A stretch of 64,000 nt of DNA from Lacisediminihabitans sp040549465 (GCF_040549465.1 NZ_JBEPTL010000017.1:21812-85811); one strand, 5' to 3'; shown: positions 1-8,743, numbered from the stretch's first letter. Notes: generated by a model from the sequence alone, not told the origin. Translations and numbers: made by a program.

Positions 1-136
1 GACCCACCCGAACTACGGCTGGGCGTCGAACAAGGGCTACGGCAGCGCCGGTCACTTCGCCGCCATCGCCGAGTTCGGGGCCACCGACTACCACCGTCAC
101 ACCTGGCTCCACGCGCTACCCGCCCCCGTCGGGTAG
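1..136 (+). CDS. rnhB: Ribonuclease HII, C-terminal fragment
   Basis: Only the last 44 residues are inside the window, in the frame starting at base 2 and ending with TAG at 134-136. The segment reads YGWASNKGYGSAGHF followed by AAIAEFG and HRHTW, which matches the conserved C-terminal block of RNase HII (the Y-x-W-x-x-N-K-G-Y-G-T/S-x-x-H pattern). RNase HII cuts the RNA strand of RNA-DNA hybrids and single ribonucleotides embedded in DNA. It lies directly upstream of the DUF2469 gene, a usual actinobacterial neighbour. The catalytic acidic residues are outside the window. Confidence 0.85.
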   Translation, partial: THPNYGWASNKGYGSAGHFAAIAEFGATDYHRHTWLHALPAPVG

Positions 137-181
137 CGGGCGCCGCGACCGTGTCGAAACCAAACTAGAATCGGTCTCAGC

Positions 182-505
182 ATGGAAGAAGACGAGTTCG
201 AAGACTACGACCGTGAGGTCGAGCTTGCGCTGTACCGCGAATACCGGGATGTCGTTTCCCAGTTTCGCTACGTGGTGGAGACCGAGCGGCGCTTCTACCT
301 GGCCAACGAGGTGGAACTGGTGCGCCAGGACACGGAGCACGATTTCTACTTCGAACTGACGATGAACGATGTCTGGGTCTGGGATGTCTACCGCTCCGAC
401 CGCTTCGTGAAATCCGTGCGGGTGCTCACCTTCAAAGACGTCAACGTCGAGGAGCTCTCCGCTAAGGAACTGGAACTCCCCAAGGAACTCGCTCTCGACG
501 AGTAG
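182..505 (+). CDS. DUF2469 family small acidic protein
   Basis: A 107-residue protein starting MEEDEFEDYDREVELALYREYRD, very acidic at the N terminus and typical in length and sequence of DUF2469, a conserved actinobacterial family of unknown function almost always found between rnhB and yraN. There is no signal peptide or membrane segment, so it should be cytoplasmic. A TAGAAT -10-like box at 166-171 lies 10 bases before the ATG, so the gene may be transcribed from its own promoter with a very short leader. Family identity is from recognition of the sequence and context; function is unknown. Confidence 0.88.
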   Translation: MEEDEFEDYDREVELALYREYRDVVSQFRYVVETERRFYLANEVELVRQDTEHDFYFELTMNDVWVWDVYRSDRFVKSVRVLTFKDVNVEELSAKELELPKELALDE

Positions 506-644
506 CGGCGGCATCCCCTTGCCCCGCCCCCGTCGCGTCTGTCCTCTCCTCACCCGCGTCACATGATCCGCACGATTCGACAGATGGCACACCGCTCGAT
601 CGACTGACCGCCTTGCACCGGCATCCTCGTTCCAGGAGGTGGCC

Positions 645-1001
645 ATGGCTGCGAAAGATGAACTGGGCAGACGGGGTGAGGATGTCGCTGCTGCCGCATT
701 GACAGCGGCGGGGTATCTCATCCTGGACCGCAACTGGCGCTGCCCGCAGGGTGAGATCGACATCGTGGCTGTAGACGGCGACGAGACGGTGTTCGTCGAG
801 GTCAAGACGCGGTCGAGCCTGGCGTTCGGGCATCCGCTCGAGGCGATCACCGCTCGCAAACTGGCGCGATTGAGGCGTCTGGCGGCGGCCTGGTGTGAAG
901 CTCACCCTGGCAACCATGACCGCATCCGCATCGATGCCGTGGCCATCATCGCGCCCGCCGTCGGTCAGCCACAGGTGGAACACCTGAGGCGGGTGTTCTG
1001 A
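645..1001 (+). CDS. YraN family endonuclease-fold protein (UPF0102)
   Basis: A 118-residue protein of the YraN/UPF0102 family, with the restriction-endonuclease-like core: GRRGEDVAAAAL, then LDRNWRCPQGEIDIVAVD, then TVFVEVKTRS, which is the E-x-D...E-V-K arrangement of a PD-(D/E)XK fold. I chose the ATG at 645 rather than the GTG at 639 because the Shine-Dalgarno AGGAGG sits at 634-639, on top of the GTG but five bases before the ATG. The stop overlaps the comM start (TGATG), so the two are translationally coupled. Its molecular role is not established; neighbours suggest DNA metabolism. Confidence 0.88.
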   Translation: MAAKDELGRRGEDVAAAALTAAGYLILDRNWRCPQGEIDIVAVDGDETVFVEVKTRSSLAFGHPLEAITARKLARLRRLAAAWCEAHPGNHDRIRIDAVAIIAPAVGQPQVEHLRRVF

Positions 1002-2533
1002 TGCCGATCGGACGCACTACCGCCGTCTCGCTGCTCGGGCTTAGCGGAGCCCTCGTCGAGGTGGAGGCAGACATTTCGAGCAACCTGCCCGCCTTCGTGC
1101 TTATCGGTCTGCCCGATGCTGCCCTCGGTGAGGCTCGCGACAGGGTGAGGGCTGCGGCGGTGAACTCCGGCTGCGCCCTGCCGAACCGCAAGATCACGGT
1201 GAACCTTTCCCCGGCAGCCCTTCCCAAGCACGGCTCCGGATTCGACCTCGCGATCGCCATGGCCGCGCTTGCCGCAGCAGGCATCGTGGGGTCGGAGTCG
1301 GTAGCGAGGGTGGTGCACCTCGGCGAACTGGGACTGGACGGGCGGTTGAGGCCGATTACCGGCATCCTTCCCGCCGTTCTCGCGGCAGCTCGCTCAGAGG
1401 CCGCGATTGTGATGGTGCCCAGCGGCAATGTGGATGAAGCCAGCCTGGTGCCGGGAATCCGGGTGATCGGCGTCGCATCCCTCCGCGACGCGGCCATCTG
1501 GCACGGCGCGGAGTTCGAGCCGGTTCCTGTCGAAGTGCTCACCGCGCCGAGCCCCGCTATTCCAATCGATGATGGCCTCGACCTGTCGGAGATCGTCGGC
1601 AACGACGATGCGATCGAGGCGATGATCGTCGCAGCAGCCGGGGGGCATCACATGTTCCTGCTCGGTCCGCCCGGCGCGGGCAAGACGATGCTCGCGGCCA
1701 GGCTGCCGGGCCTGTTGCCCGATCTCGATGCGCAGGCAGCCCTCGAGGTGAGTTCGATCCGCTCGCTGGCGGGGCTTCCGGTCGGTGCGACACTGGCCAG
1801 CCGTCCGCCGATCGAGTCGCCCCACCACACCGCCAGTGCGGCGTCTCTCGTGGGAGGTGGGAGCAGTGTCATCCGGCCAGGGGCTGCCGCGCGAGCCTCG
1901 CACGGGATCTTGTTTCTCGACGAGGCTCCCGAGTTCCAGCCTGCGGCCCTTGACGCACTGCGACAACCGCTCGAGTCGGGTGTCATCAGCATCCATCGGG
2001 CGAACGCAGTGGCGCACTTTCCGGCGAGGTTCCAACTGGTGTTGGCTGCAAATCCCTGCCCGTGCGGCCAGTACGGCGCGCGGGATTCGGAGTGCATGTG
2101 TCCTCCGCATACCCGACGCCGATATCTCGCGAGGCTTTCCGGTCCGCTGCTCGATCGCATCGACATCCAGCTCCGGGTATCCCGCGTCACCGCGGTGCGG
2201 CTCCGGATGGCGGACGAAGCACCACGGATCACAACGGTGCAGGCGCGGGAACGGGTGATCGAGGCGAGGTCGGCGACAGCGGCACGGCTAGCAGGCACAC
2301 CGTGGTCTCTCAACTCGCAGATTCCCGGCTCATGGCTGCGTAACGCGGCCAATCGACTCTCACCCTCCGCGACCGTGTCCATCGACAGGGCTCTCGAACG
2401 CGGCGGGCTCACTATGCGTGGTTACGACCGGGTTCTGAGGTTGGCGTGGTCGATCGCCGACCTCGCCGGCGACGCACGCCCGACGGCCGACCATCTCGGG
2501 CGGGCGCTCTACCTCAGGAAGGCACTCTCATGA
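1001..2533 (+). CDS. comM: YifB/ComM family AAA+ ATPase (Mg-chelatase-like)
   Basis: A 510-residue protein with the N-terminal ChlI-type domain (VEADISSNLPAFVLIGLPD; SPAALPKHGSGFDLAIA), then an AAA+ module with Walker A GPPGAGKT at about 222-229 and Walker B ILFLDE at 303-308, followed by NPCPCGQYG near 351 and a CMC pair near 365-367 that form the usual cysteine cluster. ComM of this family is a hexameric helicase promoting branch migration during natural transformation in Gram-negative bacteria; the role in actinobacteria is inferred. It overlaps yraN by one base and dprA by four bases, forming a yraN-comM-dprA operon. Confidence 0.93.
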   Translation: MPIGRTTAVSLLGLSGALVEVEADISSNLPAFVLIGLPDAALGEARDRVRAAAVNSGCALPNRKITVNLSPAALPKHGSGFDLAIAMAALAAAGIVGSESVARVVHLGELGLDGRLRPITGILPAVLAAARSEAAIVMVPSGNVDEASLVPGIRVIGVASLRDAAIWHGAEFEPVPVEVLTAPSPAIPIDDGLDLSEIVGNDDAIEAMIVAAAGGHHMFLLGPPGAGKTMLAARLPGLLPDLDAQAALEVSSIRSLAGLPVGATLASRPPIESPHHTASAASLVGGGSSVIRPGAAARASHGILFLDEAPEFQPAALDALRQPLESGVISIHRANAVAHFPARFQLVLAANPCPCGQYGARDSECMCPPHTRRRYLARLSGPLLDRIDIQLRVSRVTAVRLRMADEAPRITTVQARERVIEARSATAARLAGTPWSLNSQIPGSWLRNAANRLSPSATVSIDRALERGGLTMRGYDRVLRLAWSIADLAGDARPTADHLGRALYLRKALS

Positions 2534-3750
2534 CGATGTTCGGACTGGATGAAGCGGCAGTGGTGCCACTCGTGCAGGCGATCGCCGGCGAGCACGTGGC
2601 GGTCGAGCAGATCGAGGACCGTTTCGCGCGCGCCAGCTGGACCGGCATCGCCGAGCCCGGCGACCGCCTGGCGGGCGAGCTCGTCGTTGCAATGGGTGCG
2701 GCACGAGCGCTCGCGACGCTGGTCGAGGGCTGGAGTTCCGAACGAGTTCGGGAATCCATCGCCGCCGCCGGGGCCGATGTCACTCGCGATGACGTCAAGG
2801 CTGCGCTGGCTCGCTGGCAGCCGAGAATGAGATCCGCGGTCGCGCTGACCGCCCTGCGGCAGGCTGCTCGCTTCTCGGTCAGGCTTCTCGTACCGGGTGA
2901 TCCGGGCTGGCCGGTCGCCGTCGACGACCTTGGGCCGCACGCTCCGCTGGCCCTGTGGTTGCGTGGCAACGAGTCCACCCTGGTGAGCGTCGATCGCTCA
3001 ATCGCGCTCGTGGGCGCCCGCGCGGCCACCGGTTATGGGGAACACGTCACGATGGAGGCATCCGCCGGCCTTGTCGACCGCGGCTACACAATCGTGTCCG
3101 GTGCCGCATATGGGATCGACGGGATGGCGCACAGGGCTGCGCTCGCGAGTGCAGGGAAGACTGTGGCCTTCCTCGCCGGCGGGGTCGACCGTTTCTATCC
3201 CAGTGGACACGACGCTCTGCTCACTCGAATCGTCGAGAAGGGAGCTGTGGTATCTGAGCTGCCGTGTGGCTCCCCACCGACAAAATGGAGATTTCTGCAG
3301 CGCAACAGGTTGATTGCGGCATCGAGTCGAGCGACCGTGGTGCTCGAAGCGGGTTGGCGGTCGGGCTCGCTCAACACCGCGGGCCACGCGGCATCGCTCG
3401 GGCGCCCAATCGGTGCGGTTCCCGGTCCTGTGACGTCGCCAGCGTCGGCCGGGTGCCACCGGCTGATCCGCGAATTCGACGCGGTGTGCGTGACCAACGC
3501 CGACGAGATGGCCGAACTCGCGCCGCTCGAGGAGGTGACATCGAGATCGGTTGCATCTCCGAGCAGCCAGGTATCCCAGGAGATGACCCGCGTACTCGAT
3601 TCCCTCAGCGTCCGTTCGCCGCGTTCGTCAACGGATATCGCGGCTCGCTCCGGCCTCTCGGTGGCTGGCGTGCGGTCCGTGCTGGGTGTACTGGAACTCG
3701 AGGGAGCGGTCAGGGAGGGGGAACGCGGCTGGACGGCGATCACACAGTGA
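2530..3750 (+). CDS. dprA: DNA-processing protein DprA
   Basis: The start is the ATG at 2530, which overlaps the comM TGA (ATGA), giving 406 residues; a longer reading frame upstream only covers comM. The Rossmann-like core carries the family motifs GARAATGYG (about 162-170), SGAAYGID (190-197), the F-x-Q-RNRLIA block (near 258) and EAGWRSGSLNTA (273-284). The C-terminal 60 residues look like the winged-helix domain common in DprA. DprA loads RecA onto incoming single-stranded DNA and protects it. The presence of comM and dprA alone does not prove natural competence, since no other com genes are in view. Confidence 0.94.
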   Translation: MTMFGLDEAAVVPLVQAIAGEHVAVEQIEDRFARASWTGIAEPGDRLAGELVVAMGAARALATLVEGWSSERVRESIAAAGADVTRDDVKAALARWQPRMRSAVALTALRQAARFSVRLLVPGDPGWPVAVDDLGPHAPLALWLRGNESTLVSVDRSIALVGARAATGYGEHVTMEASAGLVDRGYTIVSGAAYGIDGMAHRAALASAGKTVAFLAGGVDRFYPSGHDALLTRIVEKGAVVSELPCGSPPTKWRFLQRNRLIAASSRATVVLEAGWRSGSLNTAGHAASLGRPIGAVPGPVTSPASAGCHRLIREFDAVCVTNADEMAELAPLEEVTSRSVASPSSQVSQEMTRVLDSLSVRSPRSSTDIAARSGLSVAGVRSVLGVLELEGAVREGERGWTAITQ

Positions 3751-3784
3751 GGATGCCCGTGCACGGTGCGTCTAGGCTGCTGCC

Positions 3785-4723
3785 GTGACCCAATTCGGAC
3801 AGCATCCGGCCCCGGCCCACCGCATCGCGCATATCAGCGACACCCATTTCCTCGGCGGTGCTCGACCGCTCTATGGCAAGCTCGCAACTCACGAGAATCT
3901 GCTGCGCGCCATAGAGCTGCTCGAGAAGTCGGCCAGCAGACCGGAGGCCATCGTCTTCACCGGAGACCTCGCTGACCTTGCAGAACCTGACGCCTATCGT
4001 CGCCTCCGTGGCATCGTCGAGCCGGCAGCCGCCCGTATCGGCGCCCAGGTGATCTGGGTCATGGGCAACCATGACGAACGCTTCCAGTTCGCGACCGAGA
4101 TGCTCGACGAAGCGGGCTCGACCGAGCCGCAGGATCACGTCTACGACGTCAACGGGCTGCGGATCATCGCCTTCGACAGCACAGTTCCCGGCTATCACCA
4201 CGGCGATATGACGGATGCCCAGCTCGCCTGGCTCGCGCAGGAGCTCAGCACCCCCGCGCCGCACGGCACCCTGCTGGCCATGCATCATCCGCCCATCCCG
4301 ACACCGCTCGAAGTCATGGAGCTGCTCGAACTGCGCGGGCAGAGCAGGCTCGCCGAGGTCATTCGGGGCACGGATGTGCGCGGCATCCTGGCCGGCCACC
4401 TGCACTACACGACGCACAGCCTCTTCGCCGGGGTGCCGGTTTCTGTGGCAGCAGCCACCTGCTACACCATGGATCTCAGCGCGCCGCTTCACACACTGTC
4501 CGGCGTCGACGGCGGCCAGGCTTTCAACCTCGTACACCTCTACGAGGACCAGATCGTGCACTCGGTGATCCCCATCGGAGAGTTCGTCGAGACCACCGGA
4601 TTCAGCGAGGCCTTCCTTCGCGGCCTGGAATCGATGACGCCCGAGGCGCGGCTCGAAGCCTTCTCGAGCAAGACCTCGACATTCACCGTCGAGCAGGTCG
4701 AGGCGTTGGGCGCGACAGACTGA
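3785..4723 (+). CDS. Calcineurin-like metallophosphoesterase (class III cyclic-nucleotide phosphodiesterase type)
   Basis: The 312-residue protein contains the full binuclear metal-site signature in order: HISDTHF near the N terminus, GDLAD, GNHDER, then MHHPPIP and GHLHYTTH. This spacing fits the CpdA/class III cyclic-nucleotide phosphodiesterase group, so hydrolysis of cAMP or a related phosphodiester is the likely activity, but substrate choice cannot be read from sequence. It starts with GTG at 3785, six bases after a TAGGCT -10 box at 3773-3778, with no Shine-Dalgarno, so its mRNA is probably leaderless. It is followed by a set of 30-bp tandem repeats and then xerC. Confidence 0.9.
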   Translation: MTQFGQHPAPAHRIAHISDTHFLGGARPLYGKLATHENLLRAIELLEKSASRPEAIVFTGDLADLAEPDAYRRLRGIVEPAAARIGAQVIWVMGNHDERFQFATEMLDEAGSTEPQDHVYDVNGLRIIAFDSTVPGYHHGDMTDAQLAWLAQELSTPAPHGTLLAMHHPPIPTPLEVMELLELRGQSRLAEVIRGTDVRGILAGHLHYTTHSLFAGVPVSVAAATCYTMDLSAPLHTLSGVDGGQAFNLVHLYEDQIVHSVIPIGEFVETTGFSEAFLRGLESMTPEARLEAFSSKTSTFTVEQVEALGATD

Positions 4724-4740
4724 ACCGCGACGCAACTGAG

Positions 4741-4830
4741 CCGCAGCGCAGCAGATCCACGTTGCGCGAGCCGCAGCGCAGCAGACCCACGTTGCGCGAG
4801 CCGCAGCGCAGCAGACCCACGTTGCGCGAG
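4741..4830. repeat. Three tandem 30-bp repeats, each with a small inverted repeat
   Basis: Three head-to-tail 30-base units at 4741-4770, 4771-4800 and 4801-4830. Units two and three are identical and unit one differs by a single base (agatcc versus agaccc). Each unit contains GCGCA and TGCGC separated by 12 bases, so each could form a short hairpin. They lie in the 175-bp space between the phosphoesterase gene and xerC. There are no unique spacers, so this is not a CRISPR array. It may be a simple variable-number tandem repeat or part of a regulatory leader. Confidence 0.9.
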
Positions 4831-4898
4831 CCGACAAGCGGCCGCGTTGTGCGCGTTGCGTTGGCCTGCAACACACGGGAGTGCGCGACGATGGACCC

Positions 4899-5810
4899 AT
4901 GCAGCTCGAAAACGCGGTCGCCGAATTCGCGGGGTACCTCTCCGCGGAGCGCGGCTTCAGCGAGCATACGGTGCGTTCGTATCGCTCGGACCTCGGTCAG
5001 CTCGCCGATTTTGCCCACACCAAGGGTGTGGACCGTGCCGAAGACCTCTCGCTCGACCTGCTGCGCGACTGGCTCTGGCACGGATCGCAAGCGGGACTCG
5101 CCAAGTCGACCCTCGCTCGCCGTTCGGCGGCCTCCCGCGGCCTGACGGCCTGGTTGACCCGCACCGGGGCAGTCCCGGCGGACGCCGCCGTGCGGCTCAA
5201 GGCACCGAAGGCCGACCACCATCTCCCGCGAGTACTCACCCGTGTCCAGATCGACGGCATCCTGGCAGGCCTCACCACGCGCGCCGAGGCCGGTGATCCT
5301 GGCTCGATCAGGGACCTCGCCGTGATCGAACTGCTGTACGCCTCGGCGCTGCGGGTGAGCGAGATCACCGGGCTCGACCTGGAGAGCGTCGACCTCGGTC
5401 GTCTGACCGTGCGAGTCGTCGGCAAGGGATCGAAAGAGCGCGTCGTTCCATTCGGTGTACCGGCGAAGAACGCGATCGTGCGCTATCTCGACCTGGCCAG
5501 GCCCCTCCTCGTCGAAGAAGCCAGGGAGGAGACACGCGCTCTGTTCCTGAGCCCGCGCAGCGCTCGGCTGGGAACACGCAGCATCTACACACTGGTATCC
5601 GCCCTGCTCGAAACGGTCCCGGGTAGTGGCCCTGCGGGTCCCCACACCCTCCGCCACACGGCAGCCACCCATCTGCTCGATGGCGGCGCCGATCTGCGCG
5701 CCGTGCAGGAACTCCTCGGGCACGCGAGCCTCGGTACGACCCAGATCTACACTCACGTTTCGACCGAGCGGCTCAAGGAGAGTTACAGCGCGGCGCACCC
5801 GCGAGCGTAG
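4899..5810 (+). CDS. xerC: Tyrosine recombinase XerC
   Basis: A 303-residue tyrosine recombinase. The N-terminal SAM-like core-binding domain (LSAERGFSEHTVRSYRSDL) is followed by the catalytic domain with Arg about 152 (ALRVSEI), Lys about 176-179 (GKGSKER), HTLRH with His 249 and Arg 252, His 275 (LGHAS) and the nucleophile Tyr 284 (IYTHV). With XerD it would resolve chromosome dimers at dif. The ATG at 4899 fits the usual XerC N terminus (MQLENAV); a GTG at 4881 would add six residues. Position just before the M23 peptidase and rpsB is the common actinobacterial arrangement for XerC. Confidence 0.93.
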   Translation: MQLENAVAEFAGYLSAERGFSEHTVRSYRSDLGQLADFAHTKGVDRAEDLSLDLLRDWLWHGSQAGLAKSTLARRSAASRGLTAWLTRTGAVPADAAVRLKAPKADHHLPRVLTRVQIDGILAGLTTRAEAGDPGSIRDLAVIELLYASALRVSEITGLDLESVDLGRLTVRVVGKGSKERVVPFGVPAKNAIVRYLDLARPLLVEEAREETRALFLSPRSARLGTRSIYTLVSALLETVPGSGPAGPHTLRHTAATHLLDGGADLRAVQELLGHASLGTTQIYTHVSTERLKESYSAAHPRA

Positions 5811-6368
5811 TCACAGCGACCGCGTCGGCAGAAGGATCGAACGTTCGATCCCGCCGAGGTAGTTGAGAGGAGACACGTACTCGCCGTCCAGGCGCACGCC
5901 GAAATGGAGACAGGATGCCGCGCAGTGTCCGGCGACCAGCACCCCGATTGGCCTGCCTCGTGTCACGACGGCTCCCTCGGCGAGTTCCGTGGCGACAGGT
6001 TCGTAGCTGGAGACAAGTCCGCCCGAATGTCGAATCGAGAGCACAGGCCGATCCACCACGAAGCCGGCGAAGCTCACCACGCCGTCCGTCGGCGCCGTGA
6101 CGACCGCGCCATCCGGGGCCGACATGTCGATGCCGCGATGTCCGGCCGAGTATTTGGTCTCCGGTGCGATGAAAGGCTTCGCGATCGGGTGCGGTGCGGC
6201 CACCGGCCACTGCCAGTTGGCGGTCGCCCCCGACGCGGGTTGCGTTGCGGGTGATGCCGGGGAGACCAGCATCAGTACCAACGCGAACAGGATCGCCAGG
6301 CCACTAAGCCGGGGAGGTCTGGCGGTTGCGATCGGGGGCGACACGAGAACAGCATGGCCCAGCGTCAT
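5811..6368 (-). CDS. M23-type (LytM) peptidase-like exported protein
   Basis: A 185-residue protein with an N-terminal hydrophobic segment (LSGLAILFALVLMLVSPAS) and a LytM fold: GHRGIDMSAPDG carries the H-x3-D metal pair, and the C-terminal motif reads CLHFGVR. In active LytM enzymes that motif is H-x-H; here the first histidine, the proposed catalytic base, is Cys, while the second, a zinc ligand, is kept. Small actinobacterial homologues often show this variant, so peptidoglycan endopeptidase activity is uncertain and a binding or activator role is possible. It is convergent with xerC, ending at 5811, one base after the xerC stop, and divergent from rpsB. Confidence 0.85.
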   Translation of the reverse strand: MTLGHAVLVSPPIATARPPRLSGLAILFALVLMLVSPASPATQPASGATANWQWPVAAPHPIAKPFIAPETKYSAGHRGIDMSAPDGAVVTAPTDGVVSFAGFVVDRPVLSIRHSGGLVSSYEPVATELAEGAVVTRGRPIGVLVAGHCAASCLHFGVRLDGEYVSPLNYLGGIERSILLPTRSL

Positions 6369-6715
6369 CCGCCAATCCTTCGCTGACTGATTTCTGCTCG
6401 ATGCTGCGTCTCTGGTGACCCGGTGGAGGAGAGGAAGAACGCTGCTGGCGGTGCTACACTTTTTGGAGCACCCCGCTCAGGCGGGGTGACTACGCGTGCC
6501 CACAGCGTTGCCAGGAATGCATAATTCCGTAAAACGCGGCCACCGCATCCACTCAGTCCCATGATCGCCACGGCGAGCAGGGCGGATGCGTGCCGGGCAC
6601 CAGGATTGGCTGCCGACCGGTGGTCATAGCAAACTGAAATAGCGTCGCGGCACGCCCTGCTCGAATCGAGCAGTTCGAAAGAGTATGGTGACCCGACGCG
6701 GACAAGGAATCGGCC
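6369..6715. promoter_or_regulatory. Divergent intergenic region with rpsB leader and 5' hairpin
   Basis: This 347-base gap separates the M23 gene (leftward) from rpsB. A TACACT -10-like box at 6455-6460 would start transcription near 6467. The RNA would begin almost at once with a perfect 8-bp stem, CACCCCGC at 6469-6476 and GCGGGGTG at 6481-6488, closed by a TCAG tetraloop. The leader of about 250 nt could be a target for S2 autoregulation, as known in other bacteria, but no sequence match to a described leader is claimed. No ORF with coding character is seen here. Confidence 0.5.
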
Positions 6716-7786
6716 ATGGCCGTAGTTACCATCCGCCAGCTGCTCGACAGCGGCGTCCACTTCGGACACCAGACCCGTCGCTGGAACCCGAAGATGAAGC
6801 GCTTCATCCTGACCGAGCGAAGCGGTAGCCACATCATCGACCTGCAGCAGTCGCTGCAGTACATCGACAAGACCTATGACTACGTCAAGGAGACTGTCGC
6901 CCACGGCGGCACCATCCTCTTCGTCGGTACCAAGAAGCAGGCCCAGGGTTCCATCCAGGAGCAGGCGCAGCGCGTCGGCCAGCCCTTTGTCAACCAGCGT
7001 TGGCTCGGTGGCCTCCTCACCAACTTCCAGACGGTCTCCAAGCGTCTTGCTCGCATGAAAGAACTCGAAGAGATCGACTTCGACGACACGACGCGCGGCT
7101 ACACCAAGAAGGAGCTGCTCATCCAGCGTCGCGAGCTCGTGAAGCTGCAGCGTTCGCTCGGGGGTATTCGCAACCTCACGAAGACGCCGTCCGCGATCTG
7201 GATCGTCGACACCAAGAAAGAGCACCTCGCCATCGACGAGGCGCACAAGCTCGGCATCCCGGTCATCGCGATCCTCGACACCAACTGCGACCCCGACGAG
7301 GTGCAGTACCCGATCCCGGGTAACGACGACGCCATCCGTTCCGTCGGCCTGCTCACCCGCATCATCGCGGATGCCGCAGCCGAGGGCCTCATCCAGCGTC
7401 ACCAGAAGCCGGAAGAGGGCAAAGAGGTCGAGCCTCTCGCCGCGTGGGAAGCCGAGCTTCTCGCCGCATCCGAGACTCCGAACACCGAAGCCGAGAAGAT
7501 CGAAGCCTCTGACGGACTCGCCGAGTCGACCACGATCGACACCGAGGCTGTGGCCGCTGTCATCGCCGACGAGGTGCCGACAGAAGAGAACGACGCGGAT
7601 GCCGTTGCCGCCGCGAACGAGGCAACCGCCGACGCCAGCATCGTCCCCGAGCACCACGTCGAGTCCGACGAGGCGGCCGAGGCCAAGATCGAGGCAGAGG
7701 CTACCGACGCCGAGAAGAAGCCTGCTGCGAAGAAGCCCGCTGCGACGAAGGTCGCCGCGGCTGCTGCCGCTGCCGAAACCAAGTAA
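6716..7786 (+). CDS. rpsB: 30S ribosomal protein S2 with long C-terminal extension
   Basis: Residues 1-230 are classical S2: MAVVTIRQLLDSGVHFGHQTRRWNPKMKRFI, WLGGLLTNF, and PVIAILDTNCDPDEV. S2 binds the 30S platform near S1 and the 3' end of 16S rRNA. At 356 residues it exceeds the usual 230-280 by roughly 100. The extra tail is first acidic and Ala/Glu/Asp-rich, then ends in a Lys-Ala segment (EKKPAAKKPAATK). AAGGAA at 6702-6707 serves as ribosome-binding site. It forms an operon with tsf 11 bases downstream. Confidence 0.97.
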   Translation: MAVVTIRQLLDSGVHFGHQTRRWNPKMKRFILTERSGSHIIDLQQSLQYIDKTYDYVKETVAHGGTILFVGTKKQAQGSIQEQAQRVGQPFVNQRWLGGLLTNFQTVSKRLARMKELEEIDFDDTTRGYTKKELLIQRRELVKLQRSLGGIRNLTKTPSAIWIVDTKKEHLAIDEAHKLGIPVIAILDTNCDPDEVQYPIPGNDDAIRSVGLLTRIIADAAAEGLIQRHQKPEEGKEVEPLAAWEAELLAASETPNTEAEKIEASDGLAESTTIDTEAVAAVIADEVPTEENDADAVAAANEATADASIVPEHHVESDEAAEAKIEAEATDAEKKPAAKKPAATKVAAAAAAAETK

Positions 7787-7797
7787 GGAACCACACG

Positions 7798-8625
7798 ATG
7801 GCAGATTTCAGCCTGGAAGACCTCAAGACCCTGCGCGAGCGCCTCGGCACCGGCATGGTCGAGACGAAGAACGCACTCGTCGAGGCCGGGGGTGACCTCG
7901 AGAAGGCCACCGAACTCCTGCGCCTCAAGGGCGCGAAGGGCAATGCGAAGCGCGCTGACCGCTCCACCAGTGAGGGTCTCGTCGCAGCCAAAGAGAATGG
8001 CTCGTCGACCACGCTCATCGAGCTCGACTGCGAGACCGACTTCGTGGCGAAGGGCGAGAGGTTCGTCTCGCTGGGCGACACGGTTCTCAATGCCGTAGCC
8101 GCCGCGGGTGCGACCACTCCGGAAGAGGGAATGGCCGCCGCTGTCGATGACCGCACCGTCGCCGACTTGATCAGCGACGAGGCAGCCATCCTCGGCGAGA
8201 AGATCGTGCTGCGTCGCGTTGCCGTCATCTCCGGCGAGAAGTTCGCTGTGTACCTGCACAAGACCAACAAAGACCTGCCTCCGCAGGTCGGCGTCGTGGT
8301 TGGATACTCGGGTGATGACGCAGAGACTGCTCGCAGCATCGCGCAGCACATCTCCTTCGCCGACCCGCAGTACCTCTCCCGCGACGAGGTCCCGGCCGAT
8401 CAGGTCGAGAGCGAGCGTCGCATCGTCGAGGAGATCAGCCGCAACGAAGGAAAGCCGGAAGCGGCGCTCCCGAAGATCATCGAAGGTCGCGTCGGCGCCT
8501 TCTTCAAGCAGGTCGTACTCACCGAGCAGGACTATGCGCGCGACAACAAGCAGTCGGTCGCCAAGGTGCTCAAGGATGCAGGCCTCACCGTGAACGGCTT
8601 CGCCCGTTTCAAGGTCGGCGCCTAG
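7798..8625 (+). CDS. tsf: Elongation factor Ts
   Basis: A 275-residue EF-Ts. The N-terminal UBA-like domain reads LKTLRERLGTGMVETKNALVEA, followed by the signature ELDCETDFVAKGERF of the core domain, which inserts into EF-Tu to release GDP. Length matches actinobacterial EF-Ts. It follows rpsB by 11 bases with a ribosome-binding site AAGGAA overlapping the rpsB stop region, and is followed by a strong intrinsic terminator, so rpsB-tsf is one transcription unit. Confidence 0.97.
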   Translation: MADFSLEDLKTLRERLGTGMVETKNALVEAGGDLEKATELLRLKGAKGNAKRADRSTSEGLVAAKENGSSTTLIELDCETDFVAKGERFVSLGDTVLNAVAAAGATTPEEGMAAAVDDRTVADLISDEAAILGEKIVLRRVAVISGEKFAVYLHKTNKDLPPQVGVVVGYSGDDAETARSIAQHISFADPQYLSRDEVPADQVESERRIVEEISRNEGKPEAALPKIIEGRVGAFFKQVVLTEQDYARDNKQSVAKVLKDAGLTVNGFARFKVGA

Positions 8626-8639
8626 CAACCCAGTGCGAA

Positions 8640-8676
8640 TGGACCCGAATCGCCTCGGCGGTCCGGGTCCATTTTC
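8640..8676 (+). terminator. Rho-independent terminator after tsf
   Basis: A perfect 8-bp stem, TGGACCCG at 8640-8647 with CGGGTCCA at 8664-8671, a 16-base loop, and TTTT immediately after at 8672-8675. It starts 15 bases after the tsf stop and lies before the pyrH promoter region, so it separates the rpsB-tsf unit from pyrH-frr-cdsA. Confidence 0.85.
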
Positions 8677-8743
8677 CTGCCTCGTACAGTCGGGTCTCAG
8701 AACCACCGGTACCCTATAACGAGCCACAACAGAAGGAGAGAGC

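Noticed and set aside
4741..4830. 30-bp repeats considered as a CRISPR array
   Set aside because: Units are directly adjacent with no unique spacers, only three copies, and no cas genes nearby.
6365..7657. 430-residue minus-strand open frame across rpsB
   Set aside because: Antisense to rpsB and its leader; product repeats Leu-Gly-Val patterns without family match.
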